Assembly: GCA_902623585.1 (NCBI GenBank)
Contig: CACNUO010000005.1
Location: 1 to 64,000 of the forward strand
DNA from: an uncultured Alphaproteobacteria bacterium
GTDB taxonomy: Bacteria; Pseudomonadota; Alphaproteobacteria; HIMB59; GCA-002718135
Reading direction: 5' to 3'
Length of the DNA stretch: 64,000 bases
Of the stretch, positions 38,335-50,750 are shown piece by piece (position 1 is the stretch's first letter; every line of letters begins with the position of its first letter). Below the pieces are notes generated by a model. The model had not been told where the DNA came from. It saw only the letters and a program-made list of their open reading frames with translations, and did no database searches. A program made the position numbers and the translations under genes.

Positions 38335-41007
38335 ATGAATTCAAATCAGATTAGGTCAACATTTCTCAATTATTTTAAAAAAAATGGACATGAGGTTATT
38401 CATTCTAGCTCTCTAGTGCCAGATAATGATCCTACTCTAATGTTTGCTAACTCTGGAATGGTACAATTTAAAAATATTTTTACAGGTAAAGAGACAAGAG
38501 ATTATAAAAGAGCGACTACTGCTCAGAAATGTGTAAGAGCAGGTGGTAAGCATAATGATTTAGAAAATGTAGGATACACGACAAGACACCATACTTTTTT
38601 TGAAATGTTAGGTAATTTCTCTTTTGGAGATTATTTTAAAGAGTTTGCCATAGAACTAGCATGGAATCTAATTACTAAAGAATATGCAATAAATAAAGAT
38701 AGATTATTAGTAACTGTTTATTCTGATGATCAGGAAGCTTTTGATTTATGGAAAAAAATAGCTGGATTGTCTGAAAATAAAATAATTAAAATAAGTACTT
38801 CTGATAATTTTTGGTCAATGGGTGAAACTGGTCCCTGCGGTCCATGTTCTGAAATATTTTATGATCATGGTGATAAATACGAAGGAGGTCCTCCAGGTTC
38901 TCCAAACGAAGATGGTGATAGATTTATAGAAATATGGAATTTAGTATTTATGCAATATGAGCAAATATCTAAATCTGAGAGAATAAACCTACCAAAACCC
39001 TCAATAGATACTGGAATGGGATTAGAGAGAATGACAGCTCTACTAGATGGTTCTAATGATAATTATTCAACAGATTTATTTCAACCAATTATAAATGAAT
39101 CAACAAAACTATGTGGTGATGAAAGTTCAATAACAAATCCTAGCCACAGAGTAATTGCAGATCACTTAAAATCTTCCTCTTTTTTAATTGCTGATGGAGT
39201 AATGCCTTCAAATGAAGGTAGAGGATACGTCTTACGAAGAATAATGAGAAGGGGAATGCGACACGCTCATTCTTTAGGTAATAAAGAGCCTGTATTTCAT
39301 AAGCTATTTCCTATTTTTTTAGATGGAATTAAAAATTCATATCCTGAATTAGATAGAGCAAAAGAACTCATTACTAATACGCTAATGAATGAAGAAACTA
39401 AATTTAAGGAAACTGTTGAAAAAGGAATAAAAATATTAGATGAGGAAATTTCTAACTCAACAAATATATTTAATGGAGAGGTAGCATTTAAATTATACGA
39501 CACCTATGGATTTCCCTTAGATTTAACACAAGATTATTTGAAAAGTAAAAATATTGAAGTCGATATTAAAACATTTGAACAAAAAATGTTAGATCAAAAG
39601 GAAAGAGCGAGACAAAGCTGGAAAGGTACAGGAGACATAGAGGATGAAGGCATTTGGTTTGAAATAACTTCTAAAATAGAGCCAACAGAATTTTTAGGAT
39701 ATTCTGATATGGAAGCTGATTGTAAAATTATTTCAATCATATCAGATAGTAAGTCAGTAGATAAAATTAAAAAAGATCAAGAAGCAATTATTATATTAAA
39801 TCAAACACCTTTTTATGGAGAAAGTGGTGGTCAGGTGGGTGATCAGGGTTTTTTTGAAAATGATAACTTTAAGTTTGAAATTATGAATACTACAAAAATA
39901 TTTGGAAACTATTTTCTTCACAAAGGTAAAGTAATTAATGGTGAATGCAAAATTGAAGATACCATTAAAGCAAGCATTAATACGGTGAATAGAGAATTTA
40001 TTAAATATAATCATTCTTCTACTCATTTATTACATGCTGCACTAAGAAAAATACTGGGCAAGCATGTCACGCAGAAGGGCTCACTTGTAAATTCAGAAAA
40101 ACTTAGATTTGATTTTAGTCATAATAATCCAATTGAAAAAGATCAACTCATGAATATTGAAGAAATTGTAAATGATCAAATTCAAAAAAATGGAATTGTT
40201 GAAATTAAAATTGTGGATCAAAAAAAAGCTATTGAAGAAGGTGCGATGGCATTGTTTGGAGAAAAATATAGCGATGAAGTAAGAGTAGTAACAATGGGTC
40301 AAGAAAATGAATCATTCTTTTCAAAAGAATTATGCGGAGGAACTCATGTAGTTAAATTAGGGGAAATAAGTAAATTTAAAATAACTAATCAATCTAGTGT
40401 TGCGTCTGGAATAAGAAGAATAGAGGCTGTATCTAATGTTGCAGTAGACAAATATATTAAAGAAATAGAAAGAAATTTATTTGAAAAAAATAAAAACCAA
40501 GATAATCAAATTGAAGATTTAAAGAATAAAATTAAAAAGATTAATGCTGATTATAATTTTAAAAATCAATCTGAAGACAAAGGTTTGTTAATTAAAGAAT
40601 TAATTCAGATACACGAAAAATTAAAACAAAATATGTCTATATCAAAAAATATTGATAATATTGTTGTAAAAAAAATCAAAGAATTAAATTTCATATACTT
40701 GATTGCTGAAGACTACCCTAATAAATCTTTGAAAACATTTATTGATGAGCAAAAAAAACAATATAACAAAAATAGTGTTTCGTTAATAATTTCAAATAAT
40801 AATAACAAACTATCTATAGTGCTAGGAGTTACTGAAGATATTACAGACCTTTTTGATGCTTCAAAAGAAATAAGAGAAATTTCGATTATTCTAGGTGGCA
40901 AGGGTGGGGGTGGTAGAAAAGATCTTGCTCAAGGAGGAGGATCAGATGTTAGTCAAATTAATGAAAGTGTAAAATACGTAGAAGATAAATTAAACTCTAT
41001 TAGTTAA
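38335..41007 (+). CDS. alaS: alanyl-tRNA synthetase
   Basis: 890 aa; [56 protein letters not shown]. Confidence 0.98.
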   Translation: MNSNQIRSTFLNYFKKNGHEVIHSSSLVPDNDPTLMFANSGMVQFKNIFTGKETRDYKRATTAQKCVRAGGKHNDLENVGYTTRHHTFFEMLGNFSFGDYFKEFAIELAWNLITKEYAINKDRLLVTVYSDDQEAFDLWKKIAGLSENKIIKISTSDNFWSMGETGPCGPCSEIFYDHGDKYEGGPPGSPNEDGDRFIEIWNLVFMQYEQISKSERINLPKPSIDTGMGLERMTALLDGSNDNYSTDLFQPIINESTKLCGDESSITNPSHRVIADHLKSSSFLIADGVMPSNEGRGYVLRRIMRRGMRHAHSLGNKEPVFHKLFPIFLDGIKNSYPELDRAKELITNTLMNEETKFKETVEKGIKILDEEISNSTNIFNGEVAFKLYDTYGFPLDLTQDYLKSKNIEVDIKTFEQKMLDQKERARQSWKGTGDIEDEGIWFEITSKIEPTEFLGYSDMEADCKIISIISDSKSVDKIKKDQEAIIILNQTPFYGESGGQVGDQGFFENDNFKFEIMNTTKIFGNYFLHKGKVINGECKIEDTIKASINTVNREFIKYNHSSTHLLHAALRKILGKHVTQKGSLVNSEKLRFDFSHNNPIEKDQLMNIEEIVNDQIQKNGIVEIKIVDQKKAIEEGAMALFGEKYSDEVRVVTMGQENESFFSKELCGGTHVVKLGEISKFKITNQSSVASGIRRIEAVSNVAVDKYIKEIERNLFEKNKNQDNQIEDLKNKIKKINADYNFKNQSEDKGLLIKELIQIHEKLKQNMSISKNIDNIVVKKIKELNFIYLIAEDYPNKSLKTFIDEQKKQYNKNSVSLIISNNNNKLSIVLGVTEDITDLFDASKEIREISIILGGKGGGGRKDLAQGGGSDVSQINESVKYVEDKLNSIS

Positions 41008-42208
41008 TTTGAAAATTGTTTTTTATTGCGCTTAAAAAATCTTGAGTGTTTAACCATTTCTGATCTTTGTTAATTAATATTGCCAGATCTTTTGTCATTT
41101 CACCACTTTCTACAGTTTTGATACACGTTTCTTCTAATTTTTTAGCAAAATTTATTAATTCATTATTACCATCAAATTCTCCTCTAAAACTTAAACCTCT
41201 TGTCCAAGCAAAGATTGATGCAATAGGATTAGTTGAAGTTTCTATACCTTTCTGATGATTTCTATAATGTCTTGTAACAGTTCCATGTGCTGCTTCAGCT
41301 TCTACTGTTTTACCATCTGGGGTCATTAACACACTTGTCATTAAACCTAGTGATCCAAATCCTTGAGCAACAGAATCTGATTGAACATCTCCATCATAAT
41401 TTTTACAAGCCCAAATAAAATTACCTTCCCATTTTAAAGCTGAGGCCACCATATCATCGATTAATCTATGCTCATAAACTATGTCTTTTTCTTTAAACTT
41501 ATTTTTAAATTCAGTATCAAATACATCCTGAAATAAATCTTTAAATCTTCCATCGTAGACTTTTAAAATAGTATTTTTAGTAGAAAGGTAAACTGGCCAA
41601 CCAAGGTTAAGTCCATAATTAAAACAAGCTCTAGCAAAGTCTTTAATTGAATTATCTAAATTATACATTGATAGGGCCACACCAGGTTTTTCAAATTCAT
41701 ATACATCTTTTGTAAATCCTTCAGATCCATCTTTAGGTTCAAAAACCATTTTAAGAGTTCCTGGTTTATTAATTAATGTGTCAGTCGCTCTATATTGATC
41801 ACCAAAGGCATGTCTAGCAACTACAATTGGATGATTCCAGTTCGTAATTATTCTTGGAACATTTTTGCATATAATTGGCTGTCTAAATATTGTTCCTCCC
41901 AGTATATTTCTTATTGTTCCATTGGGAGAACGCCACATTTGTTTTAATTTGAATTCCTCTACTCGATTTTCATCAGGAGTAATTGTTGCACATTTTATTC
42001 CTACACCATATTTTTTCACCGCCTCGGCAGCATCTATTGTGATTTGATCATTTGTCTCATCTCTTTTAATCACTCCAAGATCAAAATATTTGATGTCTAT
42101 ATCAATATATGGCAAAATTAATTGTTCTTTGATGTACTCCCAGATGATTCTGGTCATTTCATCTCCATCCATTTCAACTACAGGGTTTTTAACTTTTATT
42201 TTTGCCAT
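41000..42208 (-). CDS. icd: NADP-dependent isocitrate dehydrogenase
   Basis: 402 aa; [65 protein letters not shown]. Confidence 0.96.
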   Translation of the reverse strand: MAKIKVKNPVVEMDGDEMTRIIWEYIKEQLILPYIDIDIKYFDLGVIKRDETNDQITIDAAEAVKKYGVGIKCATITPDENRVEEFKLKQMWRSPNGTIRNILGGTIFRQPIICKNVPRIITNWNHPIVVARHAFGDQYRATDTLINKPGTLKMVFEPKDGSEGFTKDVYEFEKPGVALSMYNLDNSIKDFARACFNYGLNLGWPVYLSTKNTILKVYDGRFKDLFQDVFDTEFKNKFKEKDIVYEHRLIDDMVASALKWEGNFIWACKNYDGDVQSDSVAQGFGSLGLMTSVLMTPDGKTVEAEAAHGTVTRHYRNHQKGIETSTNPIASIFAWTRGLSFRGEFDGNNELINFAKKLEETCIKTVESGEMTKDLAILINKDQKWLNTQDFLSAIKNNFQIN

Positions 42209-42747
42209 TTAATTAATATATTTTTTAATTGATCAACCGTATCTATAATGTGAAAACTGTTTTGTAAATTTTTATTTGAAAAATTTTCATCTTCAAAAAA
42301 TTTAAATTGCTGAAATAGATTATCCCAGAAATTATTTTTATTAAAAAATATTATTGGCTTATTATGAATCCCCATTACTTTCCAAGATACAACTTCTACT
42401 ATTTCTTCTAAAGTACCTGTTCCTCCAGGTAATGCTAAATACGCATCACCTAACTCAAATAGTAACTTTTTTCTTTCAGACATATTATCCACTATTTTTA
42501 ATTCATCTATATTTTCAAAAATTATTTCTCTCTCAGATAAAAAATTTGGAATAACTCCCGTAACTATATTTTTATATTTTTTTGCTGTCTTAGCAACCAC
42601 ACCCATAATACCAACTTTTGCCCCACCGTAGACAATATTTATTTTAAATGATGATATTAATTTGCTAATTTCTTCTGCATCTTGATAATATTTATTACTT
42701 AATTTATCTGAAGATGAGCAATAGACAGTAATAGATTTAATAGTCAT
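42196..42747 (-). CDS. LOG family (lysine decarboxylase-like) nucleotide phosphoribohydrolase
   Basis: [38 protein letters not shown] (PGGxGTxxE). Confidence 0.93.
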   Translation of the reverse strand: MTIKSITVYCSSSDKLSNKYYQDAEEISKLISSFKINIVYGGAKVGIMGVVAKTAKKYKNIVTGVIPNFLSEREIIFENIDELKIVDNMSERKKLLFELGDAYLALPGGTGTLEEIVEVVSWKVMGIHNKPIIFFNKNNFWDNLFQQFKFFEDENFSNKNLQNSFHIIDTVDQLKNILIKWQK

Positions 42748-42772
42748 AAATTTAATGTTTATTAGAAAAAAT

Positions 42773-45700
42773 TTAACTAGAAATTTTATTCTTATACCAA
42801 TTCTTAATGTTTTCTCTAAACATTAATGCTGATGGTGTTACTACTAATGTCAGAAATGTAGCAAAAAGTAGTCCAAACACTATAGCTGTTGATAATTGAA
42901 CCCACCACTGGGTATCTGGCGAACCTCTGGTTATTTCTCTAGATATGAAGTCAACATTTGTCATTGTAACCATTGGTAATAATCCTAGTACTGTTGTAGT
43001 TGTTGTAAGTAAAACTGGTCTCAGTCTCTGTGCCCCTGTTTTGATAATGGCTTCTCTAATACTAGATGTTTTAGTCTTTAAAAAATCAAATGTATCAATT
43101 AATATAATATTATTATTTACAACTATTCCAGCAAGAGCAATTACCCCAACTCCTGACATAACAATACCAAATGGCTGTGCTGTTACCATTAGACCTATAA
43201 AAACACCAGCTGTGGACATTACTACTGCAAAAAGAATTAAGAATGCACTATAAAAACTATTAAACTGCAATAGAAGTATCATTAGCATTAAAAATAAAGC
43301 TACACCAAAAGCTCCTGTTAAAAATTCTTGAGCTTCTTTTTGATCTTCATTTTCTCCAATAAGTTCAGCCCTTACTTTGTTATCTAATTCATAACGAGGT
43401 AAATCTAAAGTTCTTCCTCTCCAAGACGGAGCAGTATCTGAAATTCCTAATACGTACTCAAGTTCTTTTACTTTTCCGTCAGGATAAGTTCCAGGCTCTA
43501 CATCTGCCTGAATATTTATAGCATTTTTTGAATCTACTCTAATTATATTTCCTGTTCTGCTATTTGGAACAATTTCTACAAAATTGGATATTGGAACTAA
43601 ACCATTTGAAGTAGTTACTCTTAAGTTATCAATTCTATCCAATGTTCTTCCTTCGTTTGGATAACGAAGATAAAGTGGTATACTTTCATTACTATCATCA
43701 GGTCTATATTCACCAAGTTTAAGACCGTTTGTTGCAAGTTTAATTACATTACCAATTGATGTAATGTTAGCTCCAAACTTAGAAGCTTGTTTTCTATCTA
43801 CATTAATTTCCCATTCTATCCCAGGTGCTGGTAAATTATCTTCTACATTCATTAACTTTGGATAACTATCCATGAATTTTTTAAGCTTAATTCCTTCAGC
43901 TATTAAAAGTTGCTTATTATCACTGGTTAATTTAATGTTAATTGGTTTACCTTCACCAGGACCACCTTGTTGTTCTCTTGACTCTACTTTAATCCCATTG
44001 ATGCTTTTTGTGGCTTCCAAAATTTCTGCAAGAATTACTTTTGATTTTCTTCTTTTATCCCAATCTGTATATTCCAAACTTATTGATCCAATAAAGTCTT
44101 CTGATGCCTCTGATTGTTCACTTACATTTCCACTTAAAGAATAAATATTTTTAAATTCTTGTCTTTCCGATTGAAGCTTTAAAATAATATTCTCAACTCT
44201 TGATACATAATCTTTTTTTTCTTCAACTGAGAGATTACCTCTTGCAAAGACTACGATTTTTGCAAGATCTGGCTCAACATCTGGGAAAAATTCTACACCT
44301 TCTCCAACTTTAGTATAGGTGTAGTTTACAGCAACTAATATTACTAAAGCACTAATCATCACCTTTAAAGGATGAAATAATAAGAAGTTTAATACTTTTG
44401 CATAAAATCCAACAAAACCAGTTACGTTTAAAACAGGTTCATTTGATTCTGAAGATAAGATTTTTGCATTTTTAGAAACTAATTTATCTGTAGAATTTAC
44501 ATTTTCTGAAATTTTATAAACTCTTGGTATAATTCTTATAAATACAAATATAAATAAAGCGAAGCTCAGTAAATATTTTCCTATTGTTATAAATAAACTA
44601 AATCTTTCAAGATTTAATAATCCAAATCCATAAGATAATATATTGTAAAAAATTAATGATATTAGTAATGGTACAATAAATTGGAGAAGTATTCTTGAAA
44701 CAGTATTTAAAATAGATCCTAAAACTGGGACAAACAGTAGTGCCATAAACAAAGAAGAAATAAGAACACATATAAGTGTTATTGGTAAATATTTCATAAA
44801 TTCACCAGCTATACCAGGCCAGAATATTAAAGGTAGAAAAGCTGCCAGGGTAGTTGCAGTCGATGATATAATTGGTAGTGACATTTTTTTTGATGCATTT
44901 GCGAAAGCATCTTTTACACCAAGTCCTTCTTTCATTTTTCTATCTGCATATTCAACAACAACAATTGCTCCATCGACTAATAGTCCTACAGATAAAATTA
45001 GAGCAAATAATACAACAATATTAATAGTAAAACCCATTACAGAAAGAGCTAATAAACCTGATAAAAACGATCCTGGAATAGATACACCAACTAATAAACC
45101 AGACCTAACTCCTAATGCTCCTAAAATAATAATTAAAACAAGGATTATTGCTGCTATGACATTGTTTTGCAGACTATTTAACATAGTTTTAATTCCTTTT
45201 GATTGATCATTGCCAAAAGAAATTTCAACATTTTCAGGAAAACTTTTAGCAGTAATTGCAGTTATTCTTTTTACTTCTTCAATAGTATTAATAATATTTT
45301 CTCCAATTCTTTTAGAAACATCAATAGTTATTGAATTAGATCCATTTACATTTGCATAAGATTGCCTATCTTCAAATGTTCTTTTAACTTCAGCAATATC
45401 CCTGAAAGTAATAACTGAATCTCCGTTAGTTTTAACAGGAGTATTTAATACATCTTCAATAGTTTCGTATAAACCTGGAACTTTAATATCAAAACTTCCG
45501 TCACCAGTGTCTTGACCACCAGCAGATACCATTTTATTATTTTCTCTAACAATATTAATAAGACTCTCAAGATTGATACCATAGCTATCAACTGCAGTTG
45601 GATTAATTAGTATGTCAACTTGTTCATTTCTTTTACCGCCTATTTTAGCTTCTAAAACACTAGGAATTGTTTCTATATCATCTTGCAAAATATCAGCTAA

Positions 45701-46168
45701 ATCTTGAAGTGTTCTATTAGGCACATCCCCACTTAAAGAAATAGAAAGGATAGGAAACGTACTTATATTTACTTCGTTAACTGTTGGTTCATCTGCTTCA
45801 CTAGGTAGATCACCCTTGGCTCTATCAACTTTATCCCTAATATCAACCATAGCTTGATCAGAGTCAAAACCAGCATCAAATTCTAATAAAACATTGCCTC
45901 CGCCTGAATAAGCTGTTGATCTTACTTCTCTTACTCCTTCAACAGTTTTAACTTCGTCTTCAATTGGTTTAACTAAAAGCCTTTCAGAGTCTTGTGCAGA
46001 AATACCATTTTGACTTAGTGAAATATAAACTATTGGTATGCTTACATCAGGAGATGATTCTTTAGGCATTGTGATATAAGTAGATGAGCCTGAAAAAATT
46101 ATAAAAATAAGTATTCCCATGAAAACTCGGGAATGGCTAATTGCATAGTCTATAATATTTATTTTCAT
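42773..46168 (-). CDS. RND-family efflux transporter (AcrB/MdtB-like)
   Basis: 1131 aa; SVGLLVDGAIVVVEYADRKM; GIVVNNNIILIDTFDFLK; fold duplicated. Confidence 0.93.
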   Translation of the reverse strand: MKINIIDYAISHSRVFMGILIFIIFSGSSTYITMPKESSPDVSIPIVYISLSQNGISAQDSERLLVKPIEDEVKTVEGVREVRSTAYSGGGNVLLEFDAGFDSDQAMVDIRDKVDRAKGDLPSEADEPTVNEVNISTFPILSISLSGDVPNRTLQDLADILQDDIETIPSVLEAKIGGKRNEQVDILINPTAVDSYGINLESLINIVRENNKMVSAGGQDTGDGSFDIKVPGLYETIEDVLNTPVKTNGDSVITFRDIAEVKRTFEDRQSYANVNGSNSITIDVSKRIGENIINTIEEVKRITAITAKSFPENVEISFGNDQSKGIKTMLNSLQNNVIAAIILVLIIILGALGVRSGLLVGVSIPGSFLSGLLALSVMGFTINIVVLFALILSVGLLVDGAIVVVEYADRKMKEGLGVKDAFANASKKMSLPIISSTATTLAAFLPLIFWPGIAGEFMKYLPITLICVLISSLFMALLFVPVLGSILNTVSRILLQFIVPLLISLIFYNILSYGFGLLNLERFSLFITIGKYLLSFALFIFVFIRIIPRVYKISENVNSTDKLVSKNAKILSSESNEPVLNVTGFVGFYAKVLNFLLFHPLKVMISALVILVAVNYTYTKVGEGVEFFPDVEPDLAKIVVFARGNLSVEEKKDYVSRVENIILKLQSERQEFKNIYSLSGNVSEQSEASEDFIGSISLEYTDWDKRRKSKVILAEILEATKSINGIKVESREQQGGPGEGKPINIKLTSDNKQLLIAEGIKLKKFMDSYPKLMNVEDNLPAPGIEWEINVDRKQASKFGANITSIGNVIKLATNGLKLGEYRPDDSNESIPLYLRYPNEGRTLDRIDNLRVTTSNGLVPISNFVEIVPNSRTGNIIRVDSKNAINIQADVEPGTYPDGKVKELEYVLGISDTAPSWRGRTLDLPRYELDNKVRAELIGENEDQKEAQEFLTGAFGVALFLMLMILLLQFNSFYSAFLILFAVVMSTAGVFIGLMVTAQPFGIVMSGVGVIALAGIVVNNNIILIDTFDFLKTKTSSIREAIIKTGAQRLRPVLLTTTTTVLGLLPMVTMTNVDFISREITRGSPDTQWWVQLSTAIVFGLLFATFLTLVVTPSALMFRENIKNWYKNKISS

Positions 46169-46173
46169 TTAGA

Positions 46174-47415
46174 TTAGTTTATTATTTCACCAATACTTAT
46201 ATATTCTTGACCACTTACAATTAAATTTACTTTCTCGGGTAATCCAGAAACCCACATGCCGTCTATTGTATCCTTAATTGTTTTGGTTGGATAGAATGTA
46301 ACCTTATTATCATTATCTACAGCTTTAACACCTACGGTCCCATCGTCTAATAAAGTTAGTATAGAAGGTGGTATTTTGTGAGCTTTAAGTTCTGAACCTT
46401 TGATAATAATTTTAGTTGTTATTCCACTTTTATAAGAGAGATCTTTGTTATCAGCTTCAATCGTAATTTCGAATGTTCTAGTACTAGTTTCGGCTGATGG
46501 AGAAATAAAAGATATTATTCCATTTTTTTTAATACCATTACTATCTTCAATTAAAGCTTTAGTACCAACACTCACTTTATTTACATCAAATTCAGATAAA
46601 TAACCTTCAATCTTGATAGGGTCTAAATCAATTATAGTAAATAGGGGAGTACCAATTGAGATAAATTCAGTTTCCTCAACCATCTTTTCTGAAATAATTC
46701 CATCAAATGGTGCTTTGATAGTAGTTTTTTCTATATCTAGTTTTATATTCTTTAAAATTGATTTTACATTTGAAATTTGAGCCTCAAGGTTTGCTAAGGT
46801 AGATTCAAATTTTATTTTAATATCTTCTCTATCCGCTTGAGCATTGGCAAGATTAAAAGATGCTAAACTTAATTTTGATTTTGAACTTAAACCTTTATCG
46901 ATAAGTTGTTTTGCAGATGCATACTCAATTTCATACAATTCAATTCGCTCAACATTTTGTCTAAGAAGATTATCTCTATTTTTTTCATTTAAAATTAGTT
47001 CTTTATTAAGTCTTTCTAAATCTTTTTTTGCACTAGAAAGTTTTTCATTTCTATCCTCTAGTGAGATTGTAATCATTTTAGCATTTTGAGATACTCTATC
47101 TCCTCTTGCAAATTCAATATTATCTATGTTGCCAGATGTTTCAGATTTAACATCAATTTTTTTATTATGAATAGTTTGACCTTGTAATTCAATAGATTGA
47201 TCAATTAAACTGGAAGTAAATACCTTTGTTTCAACAGAAAATGTAAATTCTTCATTATCATTATTTTTTGTATCTTGTGAATTTGAAGTTTCTGTTTCAG
47301 TGCTAGTTTCTGTATTATCATCTTGCGCAACAACATTATTTGTAAATTGACCAGAACCGATCCACCCAACAACAGCGGCAAGTATTATGAAGGCTATAAA
47401 TATTGATCTTTTCAT
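46174..47415 (-). CDS. RND efflux periplasmic adaptor (membrane fusion protein)
   Basis: N-terminal signal/TM, biotinyl-lipoyl-like hairpin, TIKAPFDGIISEKMVEETEFISIGTPLFTIIDL. Confidence 0.92.
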   Translation of the reverse strand: MKRSIFIAFIILAAVVGWIGSGQFTNNVVAQDDNTETSTETETSNSQDTKNNDNEEFTFSVETKVFTSSLIDQSIELQGQTIHNKKIDVKSETSGNIDNIEFARGDRVSQNAKMITISLEDRNEKLSSAKKDLERLNKELILNEKNRDNLLRQNVERIELYEIEYASAKQLIDKGLSSKSKLSLASFNLANAQADREDIKIKFESTLANLEAQISNVKSILKNIKLDIEKTTIKAPFDGIISEKMVEETEFISIGTPLFTIIDLDPIKIEGYLSEFDVNKVSVGTKALIEDSNGIKKNGIISFISPSAETSTRTFEITIEADNKDLSYKSGITTKIIIKGSELKAHKIPPSILTLLDDGTVGVKAVDNDNKVTFYPTKTIKDTIDGMWVSGLPEKVNLIVSGQEYISIGEIIN

Positions 47416-47484
47416 TAAATACCGTACATGTCATATATATTAAAGTTACTAAAAAACAATTTTTTGTTAGCTTTATTATCTTTT

Positions 47485-48084
47485 ATGAAATCAAAAAACT
47501 GGGTTAATAGACAAAAAAATGATCAGTTTGTAAAGAAAGCTAAACAGTTAGGGTATATAAATCGAGCTGCGTTTAAACTAGAAGAGATTGAGCAAAAATA
47601 TAAAATAATTGAACATTCTAAAGAAATACTAGAACTTGGATCTTCTCCAGGAGGTTGGACTCAGGTCATCTTAAATTACAATTCAAAAACTAGTATAACC
47701 TGTTTTGATTTATTAGATATGAAAATGAATAATCAACGTATAGCTTTCTATAGAGAGGATTTTTTAAAATTTAATTTTACTAATTTAAAAAATAAATTTG
47801 ATTTGGTTTTATCAGATGTAGCTCCTAATACAACTGGTCATCAATCAACAGATCATCTCAGGATAAGTCAATTAATATATGAAGTTATAGACAGATTAGA
47901 AATAATATTAAAAAAACAAGGATCATTTATATTCAAAATTTGGAAGGGAGAGGAAGAAAAGGAAATTATAAAGATGCTTAAAAAAATTTTTGATAAAGTT
48001 GAGTATTTTAAGCCAAAATCATCAAGACAAGAATCAAGTGAAATATTTATAATATCAAGAGGATTTAGATTGCATGAAGAGTAA
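47485..48084 (+). CDS. rlmE: 23S rRNA (uridine-2'-O-) methyltransferase RlmE (FtsJ/RrmJ)
   Basis: Likely start MKSKNWVNRQK at 47485; RAAFKLEEIEQKYKII, LELGSSPGGWTQV, DLVLSDVAPNTTGHQSTDH. Confidence 0.92.
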   Translation: MKSKNWVNRQKNDQFVKKAKQLGYINRAAFKLEEIEQKYKIIEHSKEILELGSSPGGWTQVILNYNSKTSITCFDLLDMKMNNQRIAFYREDFLKFNFTNLKNKFDLVLSDVAPNTTGHQSTDHLRISQLIYEVIDRLEIILKKQGSFIFKIWKGEEEKEIIKMLKKIFDKVEYFKPKSSRQESSEIFIISRGFRLHEE

Positions 48085-49627
48085 ATTAGAAACTATTTTA
48101 ATTGTAGATTATGGATCTCAATACACACAATTAATAGCTAGAAGAATAAGAGAGTTAGAAGTCTTTTGTCTTGTCTATCCTTTTAATAAAATTACGAAAA
48201 AAATTTTAAATGAAATCAAACCATCGGCATTTATATTATCTGGAGGACCTAGATCAGTACTCGACAAAAATGCCCCAAAATTAAATCAAGAAATTTTAAA
48301 AATGAAAAAACCAGTTTTAGCAATTTGCTATGGTATGCAATTAGTAACTAAAAATTTGAAAGGTGTAGTAAAACGTTCTAAGCATAGAGAGTATGGTCAC
48401 ACTATTATAAATATTAAGAAAAAATCACTTTTATTTAAAGGAATAAACAAACGAAAAATCAAAGTATGGATGTCTCATGGAGATAATATCAATAAAATAC
48501 CAAAACTTTTTTCAATAACATCTTTATCAAACAATAAAATTATTTCATCAATTGAAAATAATAAAAATAAAATTTATTGCCTTCAATTTCATCCTGAGGT
48601 CTATCATACAGATTTTGGTTCAAAAATAATTAATAATTTTATTTTAAATATTGTAAATATAAAAAATAAATTCAAAATTCAAAAATTTATTGAAAATAAA
48701 GTATCAGAATTAAAAAATGAAATTAAGAATAAAAAAATAATCTGTGGTTTATCTGGAGGTGTAGATTCCACAGTGACTGCATATTTATTAAGTAAAGCCG
48801 TTAACAAAAATGTTTATTGTATTTTTGTTGATCACGGTCTTCTAAGAAAAAATGAAGCTAACGAAGTGTCAAAAATATTTTCCAAAAAATTTGGCAAAAA
48901 CTTTACTAAAATAAATGCTTCTAATATTTTTTTAAAAAATTTAAAAAATGTTTCTGATCCAGAGAAAAAAAGAAAAATTATTGGCAATACATTTATAGAA
49001 GTTTTTGATAAAGCAGCTAAAAAAATATCAAATGTAGATTATTTAGGGCAGGGGACTCTTTATCCAGATATTATAGAAAGTATTCCATTTTTTGGTGGTC
49101 CAACAGCTAAAATCAAAAGTCACCATAATGTTGGGGGTTTACCAAAAAAAATGAAATTAAAAATTGTGGAGCCATTAAGAGAATTATTTAAAGATGAGGT
49201 AAGAAATGTTGGAAGGCAACTAAAAATAGATAAACATTTACTTTTAAGACATCCTTTCCCAGGTCCAGGTTTAGCAATCCGCATACCTGGGGTAATTGAT
49301 AAAAAAAAGATCTTAATTCTTCAAGAGGCAGATCATATTTTTATAGAGTATCTAAAAGAGAAAAATCTTTATAATAAAATTTGGCAAGCTTTTGTTGTTC
49401 TTTTACCAGTAAAATCAGTAGGTGTTATGGGGGATGAAAGAACATATAATTACTCTGTTTCACTTAGAGCTATTACTTCAGTGGATGGAATGACAGCGGA
49501 TTTTTATATGTTTACAAATAATCAATTAAAAGAAATATCATCTCGTATAATTAATAATGTTAAAGGTATTAACAGAGTATTATATGACTTTACATCTAAA
49601 CCTCCTGGAACCATTGAGTGGGAATAA
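48074..49627 (+). CDS. guaA: GMP synthase (glutamine-hydrolysing)
   Basis: ILIVDYGSQYTQLIARRIREL, PVLAICYGMQL, GLSGGVDSTVTAYLL, C-terminal DFTSKPPGTIEWE. Confidence 0.98.
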   Translation: MKSKLETILIVDYGSQYTQLIARRIRELEVFCLVYPFNKITKKILNEIKPSAFILSGGPRSVLDKNAPKLNQEILKMKKPVLAICYGMQLVTKNLKGVVKRSKHREYGHTIINIKKKSLLFKGINKRKIKVWMSHGDNINKIPKLFSITSLSNNKIISSIENNKNKIYCLQFHPEVYHTDFGSKIINNFILNIVNIKNKFKIQKFIENKVSELKNEIKNKKIICGLSGGVDSTVTAYLLSKAVNKNVYCIFVDHGLLRKNEANEVSKIFSKKFGKNFTKINASNIFLKNLKNVSDPEKKRKIIGNTFIEVFDKAAKKISNVDYLGQGTLYPDIIESIPFFGGPTAKIKSHHNVGGLPKKMKLKIVEPLRELFKDEVRNVGRQLKIDKHLLLRHPFPGPGLAIRIPGVIDKKKILILQEADHIFIEYLKEKNLYNKIWQAFVVLLPVKSVGVMGDERTYNYSVSLRAITSVDGMTADFYMFTNNQLKEISSRIINNVKGINRVLYDFTSKPPGTIEWE

Positions 49628-49764
49628 TATAAATAATTGATTTTGTTATATTTTTAAATTTAAGATTTATGTATGCATTTTAAGAATTACTAAATTGCCG
49701 ATATCGTATTATTAAAACAACACTTTTAAACTAACCTCAGATTTAAATTAGGAGGTATAATCAA

Positions 49765-50742
49765 ATGAAAATATTTTTAATATTTATTACTTCAGTTCTC
49801 TTATCTTTCAATAGTTTTGCAAATACTAAAATATCTTTTGCTTTAGATTGGAAATTTGAAGGACCAAGTGCACCTTATTTCTACGCAATAGATAAAGGAT
49901 ATTTTGGTGAAGAACATTTAGAAGTTGAAATATCTGCGGGTAAAGGATCCTTAGATGCAATTCCAAAGGTAGCTACGGGAGCTTTTCCTATTGGCTTTGC
50001 AGATATAAACAGTTTAATCAAATTCTTAGATCAAAATCCTGGAGCGCCAGTTATGGCAGTTATGATGGTTTATGATAAACCTCCATTTGCAATTGCTGGA
50101 AGAAAAAGTCTTGGTGTTACAACTCCATCTGATTTAGAGGGAAAAATTCTTGGTGCGCCACCACCTGATGGTGCATGGGCACAATTCCCGCCATTTGCTT
50201 CTGCAAATAATATCAATGTTGATAATATAACAGTGGAGCCGGTAGGTTTCCCAACAAGAGAACCGATGTTAGCTGAAAAAAACGTTGATGCTATAACAGG
50301 GTTTTCATTTTCAATGTTTTTAAATTTAGTTCGTCTTGGTGTTCCTGAGGATGATATATCAATTATGTTGATGGCAAACTATGGATTAGAATTATATGGT
50401 AATGCCATAATAGTTAACACTGATTACGCAGATGCAAATCCTGAAATAGTAAAAGGTTTTTTAAAAGCTGTATCTAAAGGATGGGCTGATGCTATGAAAA
50501 ATCCTGAAGACGCGGTGAAGAGTATGGTTGAAAGAAATCCAGCTGCTGATTTAGCTTTAGAAACAAGAAGATTGGTACTAGCAATAGAAGGAAATGTTAA
50601 TACTGATTATGTAAAAGAAAACGGTATGGGTAATATTGACATAGCAAGAATGGAAAAAGCTTTAGGACAGTTAGCAGAAACATACGAATTCTCATCTGAT
50701 CCAAAGATTTCATCATTTTTTACTGATAAATATTTACCTTAA
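49765..50742 (+). CDS. ABC transporter substrate-binding protein (SsuA/THI5-NMT1-like)
   Basis: Signal peptide; KISFALDWKFEGPSAPYFYAIDKGYFGEEHLEVEISAGKGS; AGGAGG upstream; precedes SsuB/SsuC-like genes. Confidence 0.9.
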   Translation: MKIFLIFITSVLLSFNSFANTKISFALDWKFEGPSAPYFYAIDKGYFGEEHLEVEISAGKGSLDAIPKVATGAFPIGFADINSLIKFLDQNPGAPVMAVMMVYDKPPFAIAGRKSLGVTTPSDLEGKILGAPPPDGAWAQFPPFASANNINVDNITVEPVGFPTREPMLAEKNVDAITGFSFSMFLNLVRLGVPEDDISIMLMANYGLELYGNAIIVNTDYADANPEIVKGFLKAVSKGWADAMKNPEDAVKSMVERNPAADLALETRRLVLAIEGNVNTDYVKENGMGNIDIARMEKALGQLAETYEFSSDPKISSFFTDKYLP

Positions 50743-50750
50743 TATTTTTT

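Noticed and set aside
49628-49764. Possible TPP riboswitch upstream of the Thi5-like binding protein
   Set aside because: 137-nt spacer lacks the CUGAGA/ACCUGA-type conserved core; only an AT-rich leader with a strong SD is visible.
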